From contig JASBRY010000001.1 in NCBI GenBank assembly GCA_030149165.1, positions 186,001-250,000 on the forward strand: a stretch of DNA of 64,000 bases, in the 5' to 3' direction. Origin of the DNA: Phycisphaerales bacterium (GTDB taxonomy: Bacteria > Planctomycetota > Phycisphaerae > Phycisphaerales > UBA1924). A model generated the notes under the pieces. That model saw only the letters and a list, made by a program, of their open reading frames with translations. It had not been told where the DNA came from and searched no databases. This document shows, piece after piece, positions 60,706 through 64,000 of this stretch (its first letter is position 1; the number at the start of each line of letters is the position of its first letter). Both the position numbers and the translations under genes were made by a program.

Positions 60706-62610
60706 TTATGGACATCCCTGCGCGTAGAGCGACAGGAACTCGGACACATCGAGGAAGTTCCACGATGCATCCTCAACAAGGTCGGCGCTTGGATCCTGAT
60801 TGCCGTACGCAGCAAGGAACGCGGAGACATCGAGGAAGTTGAGATCGCCCTCGCCGGTGAAGTCTGCTGGACATCCGCCGTTGAACTCGATCATCGCAAA
60901 GTCCATCTCGACCTTTGGGCTCTTGCCGTGCAGCACCCACTGGTCGTACGCGATCTCGCCGGTGCTCGGATTCATCGGATCGACACCAGTCTGATCGTTC
61001 TCATCGCGCAGGAATTCGATGTACTCCTTGCTCACGAGCTGGAAGTACACACGAACCTCGGCTTTGGTCGCACCAGCAGGGATCGCATAATCAGTATCGT
61101 CCCAGTACTGCCCGTCCATGTAGGAGTACGCGACAGGTTCTGCTTGCACAGACTCGAATCCAGCGTTCGTGAATCCACGAGGAGGAATGCGGTTGTCCTT
61201 GATCCATACATTGTTTGCGGCGAAGTGGAAGCCTTCCCCTTCGGGGATGCCGGTCGCTGCAGAAACCGCGGCATCAACACCCAGCTTCGCTTCGTAGACC
61301 TTGGTGTCACCCGTGGAAAGTACAGCGGTCGAATCGTCGTACGCGCCGTGCTCAGCTACCAGGTTGTTCATGTCGTCGAGGAAGCGAACATTGATCCACA
61401 TCCGGCGGCCTTCAGGGTAACCAGTCGGGAGCTTGTGACCAGTCTGGTTGATGATGCGCACATTCAGGTTCGAGCCGTCTTCATCAAGCTCGAGATCAGA
61501 CGCGTTTTCAAGCATCATCTCAGCACGAGCGATGGAGTCCGCCGCGAGTTCTGCGGTCAGACCAGTCTCGAGGTCTGGGTACAGATCACGCACCGCGTTG
61601 AGCACCCAGTTGTTGCCGCCGTTGAAATGGTGCGCCGGCATATCCGGACGAGGGGTTGGATCAATGCGGCACGCGTTCTCAGTCACATCCGGCATGTGAC
61701 AGTCCTGGCAGGTCGAAACCTCGATCTTGTTTCCACCGAAGCGGCCACCCATATCGATCGGTGCGATTGCAAAGTCACTCTGCAACCACTCGGAGTAGGT
61801 CCGCTCGACCGGGAACATGTCGTACTTATCAAAGGTCTCGTGTGGAGTTCCCAGCGCGTTGAGTGCGTAGGTCCCGTCGGGTTGCTTACTGAACGCTGGG
61901 TTGGACACATCGTGACAAGTTGCGCACATCGCGGATTGCTGATGGAACGGCGAGAACTCCCACGCGTGGAAAGAGAAGTCACCAAGATCAAATGGGCCGC
62001 GACGACGATCGTAGAAGTCCACCACATACGCACCAGTGTGTGGGTTTGGAGTAACCTCATCGACCCCAGCGTTCAATCCCTTAATCCCTTGGAAGACTTC
62101 AAGGTCTGCCAATGGCACCGGGTTTGGATTATCAATATTCTCAGGATCCACCATGCGGTGACAGAAGTTACACGAAACTCCTTGGAAATCGATCCCCTCA
62201 AGCGCCGAGCCATCGGTTGGTTCCGAGCGCCCGCTCAACCAACCATTGGGTGTGTGACAACGCAGACACAGGTCGCCAGCGAACGCGACATCCTGATTTG
62301 CGATCGACAACGCCGCATGGAAGATCGGATCGCGCGTTGCTTGCCCCATCATCGAACTGACCCAACCTTCGTACGGATCAAAGTCGTGCTCTGGAACCGA
62401 GTGACACGCGGCACAGTTATTTGAATCTGAAACCGGGTGACTCAATGTCTCAGGTTGTGTGCCTGGAAGGAAGAAGTCATCGATCGTGGTCGGCACAGGC
62501 GCCGAGATCGCGGTAGTCGCAAGACCAGTCAGCGCGATCAACCCGGCCATCACGCCGGTCAATGCTGTTCGGTGTTTATACAAAGCGACACCGTCTCCAA
62601 GACCATTCAT
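60706..62610 (-). CDS. Pentaheme cytochrome c with dockerin-like C-terminal tail
   Basis: A 634-residue exported protein. The signal (TGVMAGLIALTGLATTAISAP) predicts export, where haems are attached. Five CxxCH motifs are present: CAACH (about 66), CLRCH (115), CNFCH (147), CATCH (229) and CQDCH (301), similar in order to cytochrome c554/c-type respiratory nitrite or hydroxylamine partners, though the exact family is uncertain. Further His residues (HKLPTGYPEGRR region) may be distal ligands. Its C-terminus is the two-repeat tail GCPADFTGEGDLNFLDVSAFL and DASWNFLDVSEFLSLYAQGCP. GGAGG sits seven bases before ATG 62610. Confidence 0.9.
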   Translation of the reverse strand: MNGLGDGVALYKHRTALTGVMAGLIALTGLATTAISAPVPTTIDDFFLPGTQPETLSHPVSDSNNCAACHSVPEHDFDPYEGWVSSMMGQATRDPIFHAALSIANQDVAFAGDLCLRCHTPNGWLSGRSEPTDGSALEGIDFQGVSCNFCHRMVDPENIDNPNPVPLADLEVFQGIKGLNAGVDEVTPNPHTGAYVVDFYDRRRGPFDLGDFSFHAWEFSPFHQQSAMCATCHDVSNPAFSKQPDGTYALNALGTPHETFDKYDMFPVERTYSEWLQSDFAIAPIDMGGRFGGNKIEVSTCQDCHMPDVTENACRIDPTPRPDMPAHHFNGGNNWVLNAVRDLYPDLETGLTAELAADSIARAEMMLENASDLELDEDGSNLNVRIINQTGHKLPTGYPEGRRMWINVRFLDDMNNLVAEHGAYDDSTAVLSTGDTKVYEAKLGVDAAVSAATGIPEGEGFHFAANNVWIKDNRIPPRGFTNAGFESVQAEPVAYSYMDGQYWDDTDYAIPAGATKAEVRVYFQLVSKEYIEFLRDENDQTGVDPMNPSTGEIAYDQWVLHGKSPKVEMDFAMIEFNGGCPADFTGEGDLNFLDVSAFLAAYGNQDPSADLVEDASWNFLDVSEFLSLYAQGCP

Positions 62611-62700
62611 CGCACATCCTCCAAGATTTCCTTGTGCACTGATCACACGACCCGATCGGATCGTTCACCAATACTATTGTCGCCAAACCAGTGAAAGGAT

Positions 62701-62733
62701 GCAAGAAAAGATCCCGAAATTCGGGATCTTCTT
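62701..62733 (-). terminator. Intrinsic terminator after the 62819-63634 gene
   Basis: AAGATCCCGAA (62708-62718) pairs with TTCGGGATCTT (62720-62730), with a short loop, and on the minus strand is followed by TTTTCTT. It lies about 90 bases beyond the stop at 62819 and separates that gene from the cytochrome gene. Confidence 0.8.
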
Positions 62734-62818
62734 GTATGTTGGATTGTGCCGACTAGCTCGGGTTCCTGTTGACCGATAACGCGACCATCAATCCCTGTTC
62801 ATTATCCGAACAGCGTCC

Positions 62819-63634
62819 TTATGGACAACCCGCTCCGAACAAACTCAGGAACAACGAAACATCGAGAAAGTTGTACTGTCCGTCTACATTGATATCCGCT
62901 GCAGGATCCTGTGCCGCAAACAAACCAAGGAACGCGGATACATCGAGGAAGTTGAGCTGACCATCATCTGTGAAGTCAGGAACACAGCTCGGCAGTTCAG
63001 CCGTCGCAACAAGCGTCGCGGATCCAGTCACAATCACTGTCCCGATCTCGCTCCCCTCAACGATGAGTGGCTGACTCGTCTCGATCGCGATCGTGTTCGT
63101 CAATGTAATGTCATCCATCCCGACCACGATCATCCCAGAGATGTCGTCCGCTGTAGGACCCAGATCCGCGAGGTTGATGATCTCTGTACCACTCCCAAAC
63201 AGGAAGATGTTGTAGTTCACCGTCAGCACACCGCTCACGATCGTTGGAACCATCGGGAAGGTCACATCGCCGGACACGACTGGGACTGGACCCAGAATCG
63301 TCCCAGGCTCAGCGTACTCCACTGATCCGCCGGTCAGCGTCGCCGAAGCGGTCGAAAGAAACGCGGGCACCCAGTCGAACTGCAGGTCGTTATCAATCGC
63401 ACCAAAGAAATCGTACAGCGAAGACTCGCTCGCCGCGGCTGGATCATCAAACGACGCCGTCACCATGCCGGAGACCGACGAGCTGTCCGAATCGGTGTCA
63501 CCACCCAAAGTCCCAAGATCGATCTCGATCGTGAGATCGATGGAAGACTGCATCGGATCAACAACAAAGTCCAACGGCTGCGCCGCAGCACTTGTCGCGA
63601 GCACCATACCAATCAAAACACCAGTCGCTTTCAT
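62819..63634 (-). CDS. Secreted beta-rich protein with dockerin-like tail
   Basis: A 271-residue exported protein. Signal peptide MKATGVLIGMVLATSAAAQ, then a beta-rich body with alternating hydrophobic and Thr/Ser/Asp strands (TVNYN, GSGTEIINLADLG), no catalytic motif visible. The tail is PSCVPDFTDDGQLNFLDVSAFL and DINVDGQYNFLDVSLFLSLFGAGCP. The body may be an adhesin- or scaffold-like domain. It lies between the cytochrome gene and another dockerin-tailed gene, all transcribed leftwards. Confidence 0.8.
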   Translation of the reverse strand: MKATGVLIGMVLATSAAAQPLDFVVDPMQSSIDLTIEIDLGTLGGDTDSDSSSVSGMVTASFDDPAAASESSLYDFFGAIDNDLQFDWVPAFLSTASATLTGGSVEYAEPGTILGPVPVVSGDVTFPMVPTIVSGVLTVNYNIFLFGSGTEIINLADLGPTADDISGMIVVGMDDITLTNTIAIETSQPLIVEGSEIGTVIVTGSATLVATAELPSCVPDFTDDGQLNFLDVSAFLGLFAAQDPAADINVDGQYNFLDVSLFLSLFGAGCP

Positions 63635-63690
63635 ATCTATACCTTCGCTTTCCCTGCGCTGCAGGATTGAAACCAGTCACCCTACCCAGA

Positions 63691-64000
63691 TCAGCCGCAG
63701 GTGCCGCTGTAGATCTGCAGGAACAAGGACACATCGAGGAAGTTGAAACTCCCGTCACCATTGATATCGCCGCGCACATCGCCGTCACCATAGAAACTCA
63801 GGAATGCGGACACATCGAGGAAGTTGAGCAATCCGTCGCCGGTCAGATCCGCCGCGCAAGTCAACACCACAAAAGCGCGTCCCGACTCATAAATGACTTT
63901 GTAATCCAAACCCGCCGGCGCTGCTGGGAAGATGTTCGTCGCAAACTCGCCGTTCACCGTGCCGCCCGTGATGATCTCCCAAGTGTCCAGGAACATCGGG
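63691..64000 (-). CDS. C-terminal part of a secreted protein with dockerin-like tail (cut by window edge)
   Basis: At least 100 residues are visible before the window edge; the frame stays open to base 64000. The visible body end (WEIITGGTVNGEFATNIFPA, AFVVLTC) resembles the closing of a choice-of-anchor or PAL-like beta-domain. The tail is LTCAADLTGDGLLNFLDVSAFL and DINGDGSFNFLDVSLFLQIYSGTCG. This copy ends in TCG rather than GCP, but a Cys is still next to the end. Calcium-loop residues D, N/D and D are well kept in both repeats. The gap to the next gene is 56 bases. Confidence 0.75.
   Translation of the reverse strand, partial: PMFLDTWEIITGGTVNGEFATNIFPAAPAGLDYKVIYESGRAFVVLTCAADLTGDGLLNFLDVSAFLSFYGDGDVRGDINGDGSFNFLDVSLFLQIYSGTCG

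Noticed and set aside
60613-62424. 603-codon plus-strand ORF opposite the cytochrome
   Set aside because: The five CxxCH motifs, signal peptide and ribosome site are on the other strand; this frame has none.
54735-63996. Repeated DNA for NFLDVSAFL read as a CRISPR or tandem-repeat array
   Set aside because: The repeats are protein-coding, occur in pairs at gene ends, and vary in spacing and third positions.

Overview
The window is a chromosomal segment of a Gram-negative, probably aerobic bacterium. It most resembles a marine planctomycete of the class Phycisphaerae. The reasons are duplicated dockerin-like tails of the form NFLDVSAFL..YG..GCP, VPAPG-type PEP-CTERM-like tails, prepilin-like proteins with a late H-x9-DG motif, a TPR-bearing eukaryotic-type Ser/Thr kinase, and genes for LPS assembly (LpxL-like acyltransferase, GmhB, heptosyltransferase). 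This placement rests on recognising protein families by eye; no 16S gene is present. I saw no tRNA or rRNA genes, CRISPR array, insertion sequence or prophage.

Layout. 1-6.9 kb: small conserved proteins, a single-domain response regulator, an LpxL-like acyltransferase, a membrane-anchored coiled-coil protein, a decayed FG-GAP/dockerin gene, two tandem PAS-LuxR regulators and an MgtC-family protein. 6.9-16.9 kb: purB (with a low-GC mosaic interior), leuS, an SRAP-domain gene, a Ser/Thr kinase with TPRs, a class I aldolase and an overlapping membrane protein gene. 17-20.6 kb: a three-gene operon with ATGA overlaps (nucleotide-transporter-like protein, Tat-exported epimerase, Kelch protein). 20.6-26.1 kb: gmhB and a heptosyltransferase, a prepilin-like protein, two tandem VPAP-tailed paralogues and gmk. 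26-31 kb: an NTF2-like protein, a CRTAC1 protein, Mrp, a Spy-like protein with a collagen-like stretch, and DoxX. 31-39.4 kb: nuoF, nuoE and nuoD, scattered among a second epimerase, a B12-type radical SAM protein with a membrane partner, tag, and small envelope proteins. 39.5-51.9 kb: a VPAP-tailed protein, an SbtA-like bicarbonate transporter, a Cys-rich metal-efflux permease, pepA, folC, pdxJ, a large unknown secreted protein, trpE, an HU protein and a 2-hydroxyacid dehydrogenase.

52-64 kb is the most distinctive region. It holds three large secreted subtilases, a pentaheme cytochrome c and two further secreted proteins, all ending in the same two-repeat calcium-binding dockerin-like tail. 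Each intact tail is preceded by a Cys and has a Cys at or next to its end, which suggests a disulfide-closed surface-docking module. The cytochrome carrying this module is the most unusual protein in the window.

Regulatory structure seen directly: several intrinsic terminators, one of them inside the coding end of the opposing metal-efflux gene; twin 12-bp palindromes upstream of the radical SAM operon; and hairpins in several leaders. Start sites were chosen from Shine-Dalgarno sequences, signal peptides and family N-termini. Domain names come from recognised motifs, since no database search was possible.
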